The position numbers and the translations under genes were made by a program. Below, piece by piece: positions 16,191 through 25,312 of a DNA stretch of 64,000 nucleotides. The number at the start of each line of letters is the position of its first letter. The stretch's first letter is position 1. This DNA is from Megasphaera massiliensis (GTDB taxonomy: Bacteria > Bacillota > Negativicutes > Veillonellales > Megasphaeraceae): contig NZ_HF954537.1 in assembly GCF_000455225.1 (NCBI RefSeq), positions 574,357 through 638,356 on the forward strand, given 5' to 3'. The notes beneath the pieces were generated by a model that saw only the letters and a list, made by a program, of their open reading frames with translations, was not told the origin of the DNA and did not search any database.

Positions 16191-16466
16191 TTACTGAATA
16201 TGGCGAAAGAGCACACCGGCTAAGAGAATGCCGATGACACTCAGTAAATTCGGTGCCAGATGGATGCCAAACTGCAATTCCATGAGATAAAGATTGAGGT
16301 GAATCTGCTGGATGTTCAAGATTTCATAATGCTGCGTCAATGCCGGCAGGACGCCCTGCAGGGCCGGGACGGCGTATAAGGCTTCGCCTACGATACCGCC
16401 GAGGATGCCGCCGGCAATGAGAAAGATAAATAAGGACAGCCAGCTGTGCGAACCAAGATTTTTCAT
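16191..16466 (-). CDS. DUF4321-like small membrane protein (91 aa)
   Basis: Two hydrophobic segments are visible: residues 9-32 (LFIFLIAGGILGGIVGEAL) and residues 68-88 (APNLLSVIGILLAGVLF), joined by a hydrophilic middle. The Gly-rich G-G-I-L-G-G-I-V-G-E motif is characteristic of DUF4321 proteins, which in Firmicutes often sit upstream of maf-radC and the mreB region. The function is unknown; a link to cell-shape genes is by association only. Confidence 0.8.
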   Translation of the reverse strand: MKNLGSHSWLSLFIFLIAGGILGGIVGEALYAVPALQGVLPALTQHYEILNIQQIHLNLYLMELQFGIHLAPNLLSVIGILLAGVLFRHIQ

Positions 16467-16500
16467 GCTTCCCCTCCTCCATTATATACACCATGCGAAG

Positions 16501-16555
16501 AAAGGGCTGCCTCCTCTCAGGAAATTCTAATCCTTCCGGAGAAAGACAACCCTTT
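16501..16555 (-). terminator. Imperfect terminator hairpin after glnS
   Basis: Minus strand AAAGGGTTG pairs with CAGCCCTTT around an internally paired 37-base loop, then CTTCG. The T run is weak, so some read-through into the genes downstream is likely. Confidence 0.5.
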
Positions 16556-16565
16556 ATCATCGGCT

Positions 16566-18245
16566 TTATTGATTTTTCTGTTTCTGCATCTTCGCCCACG
16601 TGTCGCGGAGGCCGACGATGCGGTTGACGACCATGTGATCTGCCGTCGTATCGGGATCGATGACGAAATAACCCTGGCGCAGGAACTGGAACTTGTCGCC
16701 GGCCTTATAGTCAGCCAGGGCCTTTTCGGCCTTACTGTGGTAGACGACGAGGCTGTCGGGATTGATCTGGTCGAGGAAATCCTTGGAATCGCCGTCATCC
16801 TGGCGAAGGAGGGAATCGTAGACCCTGGTTTCGACGTCGACGGCATCTTCGGCATTGACCCAATGGAGGGTCCCTTTTACCTTACGGTCGGCATTGGCAC
16901 CGCTGCCGCTCTTACTTTCAGGGTCGTAGGTGCAGCGCAGTTCGACGATGTTGCCATTTTCGTCTTTGACGACTTCTTCGCATTTGATGATGTAGGCATA
17001 TTTCAAGCGGACTTCCTTGCCCGGAGCCAGGCGGAAGAATTTCTTGACCGGTTCTTCCATGAAGTCGCCCCGTTCGATGTATAAATGCTTGCTGAAGGTC
17101 ATGTCGCGCGTGCCCATGGCTTCATTTTCCTGATTGTTGTCGGCCTTCATCGTTTCCGTCTGGCCGTCAGGATAGTTGGTCAGGACGACTTTGATCGGGT
17201 CGATGACGGTCATCAGGCGCGGCGCCTTCATCTTGAGGTCTTCGCGGATGCAGTATTCGAGGAGGGCCATTTCGACCATGTTGTCGGCTTTGGCGACGCC
17301 GATGCGTTCACAGAAGTCGCGGATGGCTTCCGGCGTGTAGCCCCGGCGGCGAATGCCGGAAATGGTCGGCATACGGGGATCGTCCCAGCCGCTGACGATG
17401 CCCTTTTCGACGAGGGTCCGCAGTTTGCGCTTACTGGTGATCATATTGGTGACGTTGAGGCGGGCAAATTCGATCTGCCGAGGCTTCTGTCCTTCCGGAT
17501 CTTCCCAGTCTTCGAGGACCCAGTTATAGAGCGGACGATGGGCTTCAAATTCGAGGGTACAGATGGAATGGGTGATCCGTTCAATGGCGTCCGATACGGG
17601 ATGAGCCAGGTCGTACATGGGATAGATGCACCACTTGCTGCCCGTCCGGTGATGGTCGGCGTGGACGATGCGGTAGAGAATGGGGTCGCGCATATTGAGG
17701 TTGGGGCTGGCCATATCGATCTTAGCACGGAGGACCTTTTCACCGTCGGCATACTTGCCGTCCTTCATTTCTTCAAAGAGCTTCAAGTTTTCTTCGACGC
17801 TACGGTTACGATACGGGCTTTCCTTCCCCGGTTCGTTGAAGGTACCGCGGTAGGCGCGGATTTCGTCGCCCGATAAGTCATCGACGTAGGCCTTGCCGAG
17901 GGTGATCAGCTTTTTGGCGTATTCATAGAGCTTATCGAAGTAGTCCGAGGCATAGAACATGCGGTCGTCCCAGTCAAAGCCCAGCCACTTTACGTCGCGC
18001 TTGATGGAATCGACGTACTCCGTATTTTCCTTGGACGGATTGGTATCGTCAAAACGAAGGTTGGTCAGACCGCCGTATTTCTTGGCGATGCCGAAGTTCA
18101 GGCAAATCGATTTCGCATGGCCCAGGTGGAGATAGCCGTTCGGTTCCGGCGGGAAACGGGTGTGTACTCGTTTGCCGTATGTATTTTTCTCGTTGTCTTC
18201 ATCGATAATGGTTTCAATAAAATTTTTGGTCGTTTCGTTATCCAT
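16566..18245 (-). CDS. glnS: Glutamine--tRNA ligase (559 aa)
   Basis: This class I synthetase charges tRNA(Gln) directly. The HIGH-type signature lies in [17 protein letters not shown] (residues 30-48), a KMSKS-type element in [10 protein letters not shown] (about 270), and the C-terminal anticodon-binding beta barrels are complete ([20 protein letters not shown]). Full length equals the E. coli type. GlnRS is uncommon in Firmicutes but known in Negativicutes. It coexists with gatCAB 3 kb away. Confidence 0.97.
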   Translation of the reverse strand: MDNETTKNFIETIIDEDNEKNTYGKRVHTRFPPEPNGYLHLGHAKSICLNFGIAKKYGGLTNLRFDDTNPSKENTEYVDSIKRDVKWLGFDWDDRMFYASDYFDKLYEYAKKLITLGKAYVDDLSGDEIRAYRGTFNEPGKESPYRNRSVEENLKLFEEMKDGKYADGEKVLRAKIDMASPNLNMRDPILYRIVHADHHRTGSKWCIYPMYDLAHPVSDAIERITHSICTLEFEAHRPLYNWVLEDWEDPEGQKPRQIEFARLNVTNMITSKRKLRTLVEKGIVSGWDDPRMPTISGIRRRGYTPEAIRDFCERIGVAKADNMVEMALLEYCIREDLKMKAPRLMTVIDPIKVVLTNYPDGQTETMKADNNQENEAMGTRDMTFSKHLYIERGDFMEEPVKKFFRLAPGKEVRLKYAYIIKCEEVVKDENGNIVELRCTYDPESKSGSGANADRKVKGTLHWVNAEDAVDVETRVYDSLLRQDDGDSKDFLDQINPDSLVVYHSKAEKALADYKAGDKFQFLRQGYFVIDPDTTADHMVVNRIVGLRDTWAKMQKQKNQ

Positions 18246-18293
18246 CGATGTGTCTCCCCTTTTATCTATGTATGAATGCTTGTTCAGTATTTA

Positions 18294-18323
18294 ATTATAC
18301 CTTGTATACCCTTGTCTTTGCAA
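18294..18323 (-). promoter_or_regulatory. Promoter of glnS
   Basis: Minus strand TTGCAA, 18-base spacer, TATAAT, about 40 bases before the start codon. Confidence 0.65.
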
Positions 18324-18415
18324 CTCATATACCCTATAAGAATACGAGTCTCCCGACAAGGAATGGCCTTCTCCCCGCCACCGCAACCGTTCCCGCCATC
18401 CGCCTCAAAGGAAGT

Positions 18416-18445
18416 TTGGACAGTCCCAAAGGGGCATGATATAAT
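18416..18445 (+). promoter_or_regulatory. Promoter of the FAH-family gene
   Basis: TTGGAC, 18-base spacer, TATAAT, 36 bases before the ATG. Confidence 0.65.
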
Positions 18446-18480
18446 CTAATTTATAAAAATATAAAGGAGTCGATGCTGCA

Positions 18481-19380
18481 ATGATAAAAAAATTAGTCAC
18501 CTTTGAGGACCTCGGTTTCGTCCAATGGGGCGTCCTCGATGAATCGGAAAAAGCCGTCTACGGGGCCATTCCATTAGAAGAAGCCTTCTTTACGCCCCTT
18601 CCGGAAACGCTCTTAGAATTCATCCGCCAGGGAAACGACGGCATCTTAGCCTTAGCCGATGCCCTCGAACAGAACGAAAAGACCGGCGCCGTCAAGGCTA
18701 AACCTCTCGACACGGTCCGCATCATGGCCCCCATTCCCCATATGGAACGGAACGTCTTCTGCATCGGCAAAAACTACGCCGACCACATCGCCGAATTCGA
18801 TAAGACGGCCCTGCCCGACAAACCGAAGTATCCGGTCATCTTCACCAAGGCCACGTCGGCCGTCATCGGCCCGGACGACCCTATCGAACCCCATAAAAAC
18901 GTAACCGAACAGGTCGACTACGAAGGGGAACTGGCCGTCGTCATCGGCAAAGAAGGTTCTGACATCCCCATCAGCGAAGCCATGAATCACGTCTACGGCT
19001 TTACGATTTTGAACGACGTAACGGCCCGGGACCTCCAGGCCAACCACGGCCAGTGGTTCCACGGCAAGAGCCTCGATACCTTCTGCCCCATGGGCCCCTA
19101 CGTTCTCCTGCGCGATGCTGCCCCTGAAACCTTTGACATCATCACCAAGGTCAACGGCGAAGTCCGCCAGGACGGTTCGACAGGCGAATTCATCTTCACC
19201 ATCCCCGAACTGATCCACACCATTTCCCAGGGGACGACCCTCTTCCCGGGCGACGTCATCGCAACGGGCACGCCGAGCGGCGTCGGCGTCGGCTTCAATC
19301 CGCCCCGCTTCCTCCATTCCGGCGACACCGTCGAAATCACGATTCCCGCCATCGGCACCTTGAAGAACAAAGTAAAATAA
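18481..19380 (+). CDS. Fumarylacetoacetate hydrolase family protein (299 aa)
   Basis: The FAH fold is complete. Landmarks are FCIGKNYADHIAEF (about residue 95), the metal-binding DYEGELAVVIGKEG (about 145), TILNDVTARDLQ, and the C-terminal TGTPSGVGVGFNPPRFL. Members act as hydrolases or decarboxylases on beta-keto acids, for example 2-hydroxyhepta-2,4-diene-1,7-dioate isomerase, acylpyruvase or oxaloacetate decarboxylase; no substrate can be chosen. It has its own promoter and a shared bidirectional terminator. Confidence 0.92.
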   Translation: MIKKLVTFEDLGFVQWGVLDESEKAVYGAIPLEEAFFTPLPETLLEFIRQGNDGILALADALEQNEKTGAVKAKPLDTVRIMAPIPHMERNVFCIGKNYADHIAEFDKTALPDKPKYPVIFTKATSAVIGPDDPIEPHKNVTEQVDYEGELAVVIGKEGSDIPISEAMNHVYGFTILNDVTARDLQANHGQWFHGKSLDTFCPMGPYVLLRDAAPETFDIITKVNGEVRQDGSTGEFIFTIPELIHTISQGTTLFPGDVIATGTPSGVGVGFNPPRFLHSGDTVEITIPAIGTLKNKVK

Positions 19381-19409
19381 GGCTCAAAGCAATAACCTTG
19401 CACACAACA

Positions 19410-19455
19410 AAGGAGCTGCGAAGAAATGATCACTCATTTCTCCGCAGCTCCTTTT
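19410..19455 (+). terminator. Strong bidirectional terminator
   Basis: AAGGAGCTGCG pairs with CGCAGCTCCTT, extended by GAAATGA/TCATTTC, with TTTT on the plus side. It serves the FAH gene and, reversed, the permease operon that converges on it. Confidence 0.85.
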
Positions 19456-19483
19456 GGTAGTGGTATCTCAAACGGGAAGGCCC

Positions 19484-20878
19484 TTACGACGGATTTTCTT
19501 CCTGTTTCTGAAGCACACTGTGTTTACGGCCATAGACGAAGTAGATCAACCAGCCAAGGATCGTCCAGCCCGAAAACAGCATCAGCGTATGCGGCGACAG
19601 TTCAAAGAAGATGAATGCGCAGCAGATGAATCCTAAAGGTGCAATGATGTGGACAGCGGGGCAGCGGAATCCGCGCGGATGATTCGGATAGATGCGGCGC
19701 AGAACCAGGATACCGACGCTGGAGCACAAGAAGGCGAAGATCGTACCGGCGCTGCACGTTTCAGCGACGATATGGATCGGCGTGAAGCCCGTAATGCAGG
19801 CAACGATGACACCGATGACGATCTGAATGATGTACGGCGTCTGGAACTTGGGATGAACCTTGTAGAGGCTCATGGGCATGAGGCCGTCACGACTCATGGA
19901 GTAAAGGGCACGGCTCTGGGCGAAGAGCATGCCCAGGACAACCGTCGACAGGCCGCAGATAGCGCCGGTGCCGACGATGGCCGAACCGAGGTGAAGGCCG
20001 ATATACTCCAGAACAAACGATGCCGGTGCTGCCGTATCCAGCATGGGATACGGGACGACGCCGGTCATGGTCGCACAAACGGCGATGTAGAGGACCGTAC
20101 AGATAGCCAGAGCCGAGATGATGCCGATCGGCATATCCCGTTTCGGATTCTTCGTTTCTTCGGCAGCCGTCGACAAGGCGTCGAAGCCGAGGTAAGCGAA
20201 GAACAGGACGGCGGTCCCGGCGAAGACACCGTGGACGCCATAGGGCAGGAAGGGTTCCCAATTCATCGGTTCGATATGGGGACCTGCCAAGAAGAGGAAC
20301 AAGAAAATCGTTCCGATTTTAACGTAGACCAAAATGCGGTTGACGTGCGCACTTTCGCGGACGCCGACGACGAGCAGCGCCGTCGCCAATGCAACGATGA
20401 GCACAGCCGGTAAGTTAATGATGCCTCCATCTGCCGGAACGGCCGTCAAGGCCTTGGGAAGGTCGATGCCCATGGAATGCAGGATCCCGACGAAGTAGGC
20501 CGACCAGCCGCCAGCAACGGCGCTGGCACCGACAGAATATTCCAAAATCAAACTCCAACCGACCCACCATCCGAAGATTTCACCGAGCGATGCATAGGCG
20601 TAGGTATAGGAGCTGCCTGATACAGGCAAAAACGAAGCTAATTCAGAATAGGCCAAACACACAAACGCACATGTGACGGCTGCAAATACGAAGGATAACA
20701 TCAGGCCAGGGCCAGCGTATTTTGCAGCGCCGATACCGGTCAGAACAAAGATCCCCGTACCAATAATGATGCCCAGACCCATCATGGTGATGTCGAAGGC
20801 TCCTAAAGCCTTGTTCAACTTCTTTTCTTTCGTATGGGCCAGCAAATCATCGAAGGATTTACGGCGTAAAATGTCCAT
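19484..20878 (-). CDS. APC family amino acid permease (464 aa)
   Basis: About twelve hydrophobic segments span residues 28-450. The first carries GLGIIIGTGIFVLTGIGAA, the unwound substrate-binding helix typical of the cationic amino acid transporter group, and the loop FDALSTAAEETKNPKRDMP is the CAT signature. The likely role is uptake of a neutral or cationic amino acid across the inner membrane. It starts 18 bases after the brnQ-like gene, so both transporters form one transcript. Confidence 0.9.
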   Translation of the reverse strand: MDILRRKSFDDLLAHTKEKKLNKALGAFDITMMGLGIIIGTGIFVLTGIGAAKYAGPGLMLSFVFAAVTCAFVCLAYSELASFLPVSGSSYTYAYASLGEIFGWWVGWSLILEYSVGASAVAGGWSAYFVGILHSMGIDLPKALTAVPADGGIINLPAVLIVALATALLVVGVRESAHVNRILVYVKIGTIFLFLFLAGPHIEPMNWEPFLPYGVHGVFAGTAVLFFAYLGFDALSTAAEETKNPKRDMPIGIISALAICTVLYIAVCATMTGVVPYPMLDTAAPASFVLEYIGLHLGSAIVGTGAICGLSTVVLGMLFAQSRALYSMSRDGLMPMSLYKVHPKFQTPYIIQIVIGVIVACITGFTPIHIVAETCSAGTIFAFLCSSVGILVLRRIYPNHPRGFRCPAVHIIAPLGFICCAFIFFELSPHTLMLFSGWTILGWLIYFVYGRKHSVLQKQEENPS

Positions 20879-20896
20879 AAGCTCATCCCCTGTCTG

Positions 20897-22237
20897 TTAT
20901 TTCGCTGTCACACCGTTAGACGAAGAGGAGAAAATGCTTTTCCAGATAAAGCCGATGACGAACCCGGCGATGGTAAAGCATACCCAGCCCATCCCCAACG
21001 AGTGGAGCGGTACCATAGTAGCAAAAATAGTATCAATCTGTCCAAGCGAGAATTCAGCAGTCTGAAGTCCCGTAACGATAGCCGGAATCAAGGTCAGGCC
21101 GATAGTCCATGCATAGACGCACTGCCGTCCGCCAAAGGTGTTGTGCAGGAAAGCCAAGATGATGATGGCAACGACGAGCGGATAGATGAACATCAGGACC
21201 GGAATGGCGGCGGTGATGATCGTCTTCAAACCGAACATGGCAACGAAGAAGGAAATGAGGGTAAAGATGACAACCCATTTCTTGTAACCGATTTTGATCA
21301 GTTCGTTGAAGTACGATGCGCACGACGTAATCAGGCCGATAGACGTCGAGAGACAAGCCAAGAGAACGATGACGGCCAAGATGACAGCACCGGCGTTGCC
21401 GAAGAGGATCATAGCACTCTTAGAAAGAACGGGAGCGCCCGTTTCCTGGATACCGAAAGCGGCGACGCTGTCGGCGCCGATTTTAGCGACGAAGATGTAA
21501 ACGAAGCCCAAGCAGCCGACGGCGATGGCACCGGCTTTAAATACTTCTCTCGTAATGGCCGACGGCGTCGTGGCCCCGTCTTCCATGACGAATTCAATAA
21601 CCAGGATGGCAAATACTAAGGAAGCGATGGCGTCCATCGTATTGTAACCGTCGAGGATCCCCTGAACGGCGGCGACGGTAGCCGTGCCGTAAGCGGCAAT
21701 CGGTTCCTGCGGCGAGCCAAGCGGCGTAATGAAGGATTTTGCGATGAGCAGTAAAATAGCGATCAGCAGTGCCGGCGTCAAGATCTTGCCGATGCGGTCG
21801 ACCAGTTTCTGCGGCGAAATGGATAACCATAACGAAATGAGGAAGAATAAAACCAAAAAGCCGGTCATGATGGCTTCGCTGCCGCCACTCTGCAAGAACG
21901 GACGAACGGCGATTTCATAAGAAACGCTGCCCGTACGGGGAATGGCGAAGAACGGCCCAATGGTCAGATAACTGATGACCGTAAAGAAGAGGCCGTAAGC
22001 CGGATGGACGCGGCCAGCCAGTTCCTGCAGGTTCTTACAGCCTGAGTAACCCATGGCCAGGACACCGGCCAAAGGCAAGCCGACGCCGGTGACGACGAAG
22101 CCCAGGACAGCCCACCAGACGTTGACGCCGGCAGCCTGACCCATGGCAGCCGGAAAGATCAGGTTCCCGGCCCCGAAAAACAGCGCGAACAGCATAAGCC
22201 CTATGGCTACCGTTCTGTTTCCCTTATTTTCTCCCAT
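20897..22237 (-). CDS. brnQ: Branched-chain amino acid transporter BrnQ (446 aa)
   Basis: ATG 22237 has AGGAGG nine bases upstream, so I drop the 11 extra residues of the longer frame. The LIVCS signature is clear: GLMLFALFFGAGNLIFP in the first membrane segment, PLAGVLAMGYSGC, and about twelve segments in all. BrnQ imports Leu, Ile and Val with a cation. A 22-base palindrome in its upstream region (22293-22314) is a candidate operator. Confidence 0.95.
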   Translation of the reverse strand: MGENKGNRTVAIGLMLFALFFGAGNLIFPAAMGQAAGVNVWWAVLGFVVTGVGLPLAGVLAMGYSGCKNLQELAGRVHPAYGLFFTVISYLTIGPFFAIPRTGSVSYEIAVRPFLQSGGSEAIMTGFLVLFFLISLWLSISPQKLVDRIGKILTPALLIAILLLIAKSFITPLGSPQEPIAAYGTATVAAVQGILDGYNTMDAIASLVFAILVIEFVMEDGATTPSAITREVFKAGAIAVGCLGFVYIFVAKIGADSVAAFGIQETGAPVLSKSAMILFGNAGAVILAVIVLLACLSTSIGLITSCASYFNELIKIGYKKWVVIFTLISFFVAMFGLKTIITAAIPVLMFIYPLVVAIIILAFLHNTFGGRQCVYAWTIGLTLIPAIVTGLQTAEFSLGQIDTIFATMVPLHSLGMGWVCFTIAGFVIGFIWKSIFSSSSNGVTAK

Positions 22238-22292
22238 AATAACACTCCTCCTAACAATTAATCGTGTCAATAAATAATAAGGACGCTGAATC

Positions 22293-22314
22293 GATTAAAT
22301 TAAATAATTTAATC
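22293..22314. promoter_or_regulatory. Perfect palindrome upstream of brnQ, candidate operator
   Basis: GATTAAATT and AATTTAATC are exact complements separated by AAAT. On the minus strand TATGATAGAAT, a -10-like stretch, lies just upstream (about 22322-22335), so a repressor bound here would cover the start of transcription. No T run follows it. The regulator is unknown. Confidence 0.5.
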
Positions 22315-22412
22315 TTGAATTTATTCTATCATAAAAAAGGAAAAAATCACGAATTCATGTCAACTTTAATCTAATTCTAATAGACAAAGGTCCATCTTTT
22401 AATATTTTTTCG

Positions 22413-23495
22413 TTAATCATGTAAATTCGTTAGTTTTTCTTGTAAAATCTGTATAAACGATTTGTTATCCAAAGGAGAACGGACGGCTGTCCTTATATAG
22501 GACGGCGATAAACCGACGTAGTTGGCACAGGAGCGGACTAAGATTCCCTCTTCGCGAAGGGCGGATATGAGCGGTTCCGCCAAGGATCCGTCGACCAGGC
22601 GCCATAGGAGGAAGTTGACGCAGGGCCGCCAGACTTCGATGCCGGGCATATGGGTTAAGGCCTCATAGAGCCGATCGCGTTCTGCGGCGACGAGGCGGCG
22701 CGACTCGTTTTGGTAGTCCCGGTCCCCTAAGGCGGCGACGCCGGCATACTGGGCCAGGACGTTGACGTTCCAATCGTCTTTATGGCCTTCCATGAGACTT
22801 CGCCGCAAGGGCGTCGTCACGCCAAAACCAAGGCGCAACCCCGGCAGGGCATAAAATTTAGTCAGGGATCGGATGACGAACAGCGAATCCGTCTCCTGTG
22901 CCAGTTCTCGGACGGAATAAGCCTCTTCCGATGGGAGAAAATCGAGAAAAGACTCATCGACGAGAATGTCCGTCCCCTTGCGGGCCGCAAGATCCGTAAG
23001 GGCTTTCAGCTCATGAGCCGAGGCCAAAGTCCCTGTGGGATTATTGGGATTGCCGATAATGATGCAGTCGACGTGACCACAGGCAGAGCGCAGGGGTTCC
23101 CAGGGATAAGAAAAATCCCCTTCCGCCGACAAATGACAGTAGTCAATGACGGCTCCGCAGGCCCGTGCCGCCCGTTCGTACTCGCTGAAGGACGGCACGG
23201 GAATCAAGACCCGCCGGGGCCGAAACGTATGCATATAGAGATAAAAGAGTTCGGCTGCCCCATTTCCCAGGAGGAGAGAATCTTTGGAGACGCCGTACGT
23301 TCTTTCAAGGGCTTCCCGAAGGGCCGTCCCCTTGGGATCGGGATAGTGGACGACGGCGTCGATGTGAGCCGTCATGGCATCTCTCACATCCGGCGAGAGT
23401 CCCAGTGGATTGATGTTGGCACTGAAATCGAGCCAGGCCTTTCCCGGCGGCGGAGCCGCATAAATATTGCCGCCATGTTCAAATCGTTTAAGCAC
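22413..23495 (-). CDS. cobD: Threonine-phosphate decarboxylase, CobD-type aminotransferase (360 aa)
   Basis: This PLP enzyme turns L-threonine O-3-phosphate into (R)-1-aminopropanol phosphate, the linker of cobalamin. The start LKRFEHGGNIY followed by LDFSANINPLG is diagnostic of CobD within the HisC-like fold. GNPNNPTGTL and the PLP lysine in RSLTKFYALPGLRLGFG are intact. It lies six bases after the pduX-like kinase that makes its substrate, inside a four-gene B12 operon, which supports CobD over HisC. Confidence 0.92.
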   Translation of the reverse strand: MLKRFEHGGNIYAAPPPGKAWLDFSANINPLGLSPDVRDAMTAHIDAVVHYPDPKGTALREALERTYGVSKDSLLLGNGAAELFYLYMHTFRPRRVLIPVPSFSEYERAARACGAVIDYCHLSAEGDFSYPWEPLRSACGHVDCIIIGNPNNPTGTLASAHELKALTDLAARKGTDILVDESFLDFLPSEEAYSVRELAQETDSLFVIRSLTKFYALPGLRLGFGVTTPLRRSLMEGHKDDWNVNVLAQYAGVAALGDRDYQNESRRLVAAERDRLYEALTHMPGIEVWRPCVNFLLWRLVDGSLAEPLISALREEGILVRSCANYVGLSPSYIRTAVRSPLDNKSFIQILQEKLTNLHD

Positions 23496-23501
23496 TGCCT
23501 A

Positions 23502-24362
23502 TCACCTCCTTTCCATAAAAATGCCGCCCTCTTGGAGACGGACCGTATCGACGTAGGTCCAGTCGGGAAAGGCAGCCGTCAAGGGGCGGACGATGTCCGC
23601 TCGGACGTCAAGGCCCTCCCCTTCGGTAAAAAAGACACCGGCAACGGTCCCACTATGGGCCGTATTGACACCGACGACACAGGGCTTTTGGAGGGCCCTT
23701 TCGACGAAGGCCGGAAAGTCCGGCTTTTCCAGGAGAGCCTGATTGGCCAGGGCGCTGTACGTCGCCGCCCGCCCCAGGTTCTCGGCCGTAAGTGGGTCCT
23801 GTAAGAGGGCCATGCCGGCCGCCATGGCCTTTGAATCGGGATGTCTTCGGCGCCGCCCCTTTTCGTGGAAGGCGACGGTATCGACGATGCCGCCGGAGTC
23901 AAAGACGGCGATGGAAAGCTTGGGAACCTGTGAAAATACGGCCTTGATGCGTCCCGTATCGGGCTCGATGACGGCCATGCCCCGACAAAAAATGCCGTCG
24001 GTCGGCTCGATAGAAGCGGCCAGGCGGCCAATCTCTTGTTCACGTAAGGGGCGTCCTAAAACGAAGCCGACGGCGGCCAGGACGGCGCAGATATCGGCTG
24101 AACTCGAGGCCATGCCCTTGCCTTCCGGGAGATCAGACGTAAGGTAAAAATCATAGGGCAGCTCGGATACCCGGCAGTAAGTCAGGGCCAGAGAAAAAGC
24201 GCGTTTCGCCTTGGCCCCGCCGCCGACAAGGCGTCCCGTCCCCGAACGGACCGTAACCGTACTGTAGCGGTCGATGGGACAGGTCACCAAAAAGGGCTCG
24301 CCCTGCCAATAGCCCTGCATGATTTCCCCGCAGGAACCGGGTACGCGGACGATCAGCTCCAT
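23502..24362 (-). CDS. pduX: L-threonine kinase PduX-type, GHMP family (286 aa)
   Basis: The GHMP phosphate loop reads DLPEGKGMASSSADI (about residue 85). The opening VRVPGSCGEIMQGYWQGEPF and the tail region VVGVNTAHSGTVAG fit PduX, which phosphorylates threonine for CobD. It overlaps cbiB by ten bases and precedes cobD by six, so the operon supplies the whole aminopropanol arm. An alternative reading as another GHMP kinase is unlikely given that context. Confidence 0.9.
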   Translation of the reverse strand: MELIVRVPGSCGEIMQGYWQGEPFLVTCPIDRYSTVTVRSGTGRLVGGGAKAKRAFSLALTYCRVSELPYDFYLTSDLPEGKGMASSSADICAVLAAVGFVLGRPLREQEIGRLAASIEPTDGIFCRGMAVIEPDTGRIKAVFSQVPKLSIAVFDSGGIVDTVAFHEKGRRRRHPDSKAMAAGMALLQDPLTAENLGRAATYSALANQALLEKPDFPAFVERALQKPCVVGVNTAHSGTVAGVFFTEGEGLDVRADIVRPLTAAFPDWTYVDTVRLQEGGIFMERR

Positions 24363-25312
24363 AGGCCGTACCGTGCCCAGGACAAGAGGGCCGTCATGGC
24401 CCCTGCCAACAGGGACGCGCCGTACATCAGGCGGATGGTCTGTTTAATATGGATCGGTTCCAATTCGCGGCCGGCATCGCCCATGTATTCCCGGAAGGTA
24501 TCTTTTCCGAAATAGCGATTGTGGCCGCCCAGGCGGATACCGAGGGCACCGGCCACGGTCGCTTCAGCGTAACCGCCATTGGGGCTGGGGTGCTTTTTCG
24601 CATCGCGGCCCATGATGTTCCAGGCCTGTTTGTAGTCATGGCCCAGGATGGCAGCGACGGCGATGAATAAGAGGCCGGTCAGTCTTGCCGGGATGTAGTT
24701 TAAGACGTCGTCGATGCGGGCAGCGACGCGGCCGAAGTAGAGGTAGCGGTCGTTCTTATAGCCGATCATGGAATCGAGGGTATTGGCCGCCCGATAGACG
24801 ACGGCCAAAGGCAGCCCGCCGAGGGCGAAGAAAAATAAGGGCGATACGATGCCGTCGACGGTATTTTCGGCAATCGTTTCCACCGTCGCTCTCGTCACTT
24901 CCGGACTGTCGAGGTGCTTCGTGTCCCGGCCGACGATCTGGCCGACCTTGATGCGGGCCATGCGCAGGTGGTGGCGCAGGAGATAATTATATATATCCCG
25001 GCCGGCTTTGGCCAGGCTGTGAGGGCAGATCATAAAGGACAAGATAAGGCCCTGGATGGCGTAATTCACCCCTTGGTGAGGAAGAAATTCCAAGATCAGG
25101 ACGATGGCCAGGGTCAGATTATAGAAAAATAACAAGGTGATGAAAACCAAGAGACCGCCTAAGATGAAATGCTCCCACTTCGATGATTTTTCATTGTAAA
25201 AGAGTCTTTCGAGCATGCTGATAAAGGACCCCATCAAGGCGACGGGATGAAGCGTCGTCCGCGGGTCGCCGATGATAAAATCGATAATGAATGCCGTGAT
25301 GACCGTAATCAT
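24353..25312 (-). CDS. cbiB: Adenosylcobinamide-phosphate synthase CbiB (319 aa)
   Basis: I start at ATG 25312 (MITVITAFIIDFIIGDP), overlapping the cobQ stop as ATGA, with GGAGG seven bases upstream; 55 further residues in the long frame lie inside cobQ and look non-coding. Signatures are HPVALMGSFI, ETIAENTVDGIVSPLFF and NGGYAEATVAGALGIRLGG. The protein has about five membrane segments and joins aminopropanol (phosphate) to cobyric acid at the membrane. Confidence 0.95.
   Translation of the reverse strand: MITVITAFIIDFIIGDPRTTLHPVALMGSFISMLERLFYNEKSSKWEHFILGGLLVFITLLFFYNLTLAIVLILEFLPHQGVNYAIQGLILSFMICPHSLAKAGRDIYNYLLRHHLRMARIKVGQIVGRDTKHLDSPEVTRATVETIAENTVDGIVSPLFFFALGGLPLAVVYRAANTLDSMIGYKNDRYLYFGRVAARIDDVLNYIPARLTGLLFIAVAAILGHDYKQAWNIMGRDAKKHPSPNGGYAEATVAGALGIRLGGHNRYFGKDTFREYMGDAGRELEPIHIKQTIRLMYGASLLAGAMTALLSWARYGLWS

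Noticed and set aside
16446-17876. Long plus-strand open frames opposite glnS (212 and 263 residues)
   Set aside because: They are mirror frames of a GC-rich gene with strong third-position bias; there is no ribosome site, and the composition is shadow-like.
22782-23804. 340-residue plus-strand frame across cobD and pduX
   Set aside because: It covers two well-supported genes on the other strand and has low-complexity Arg/Gly content typical of a shadow.
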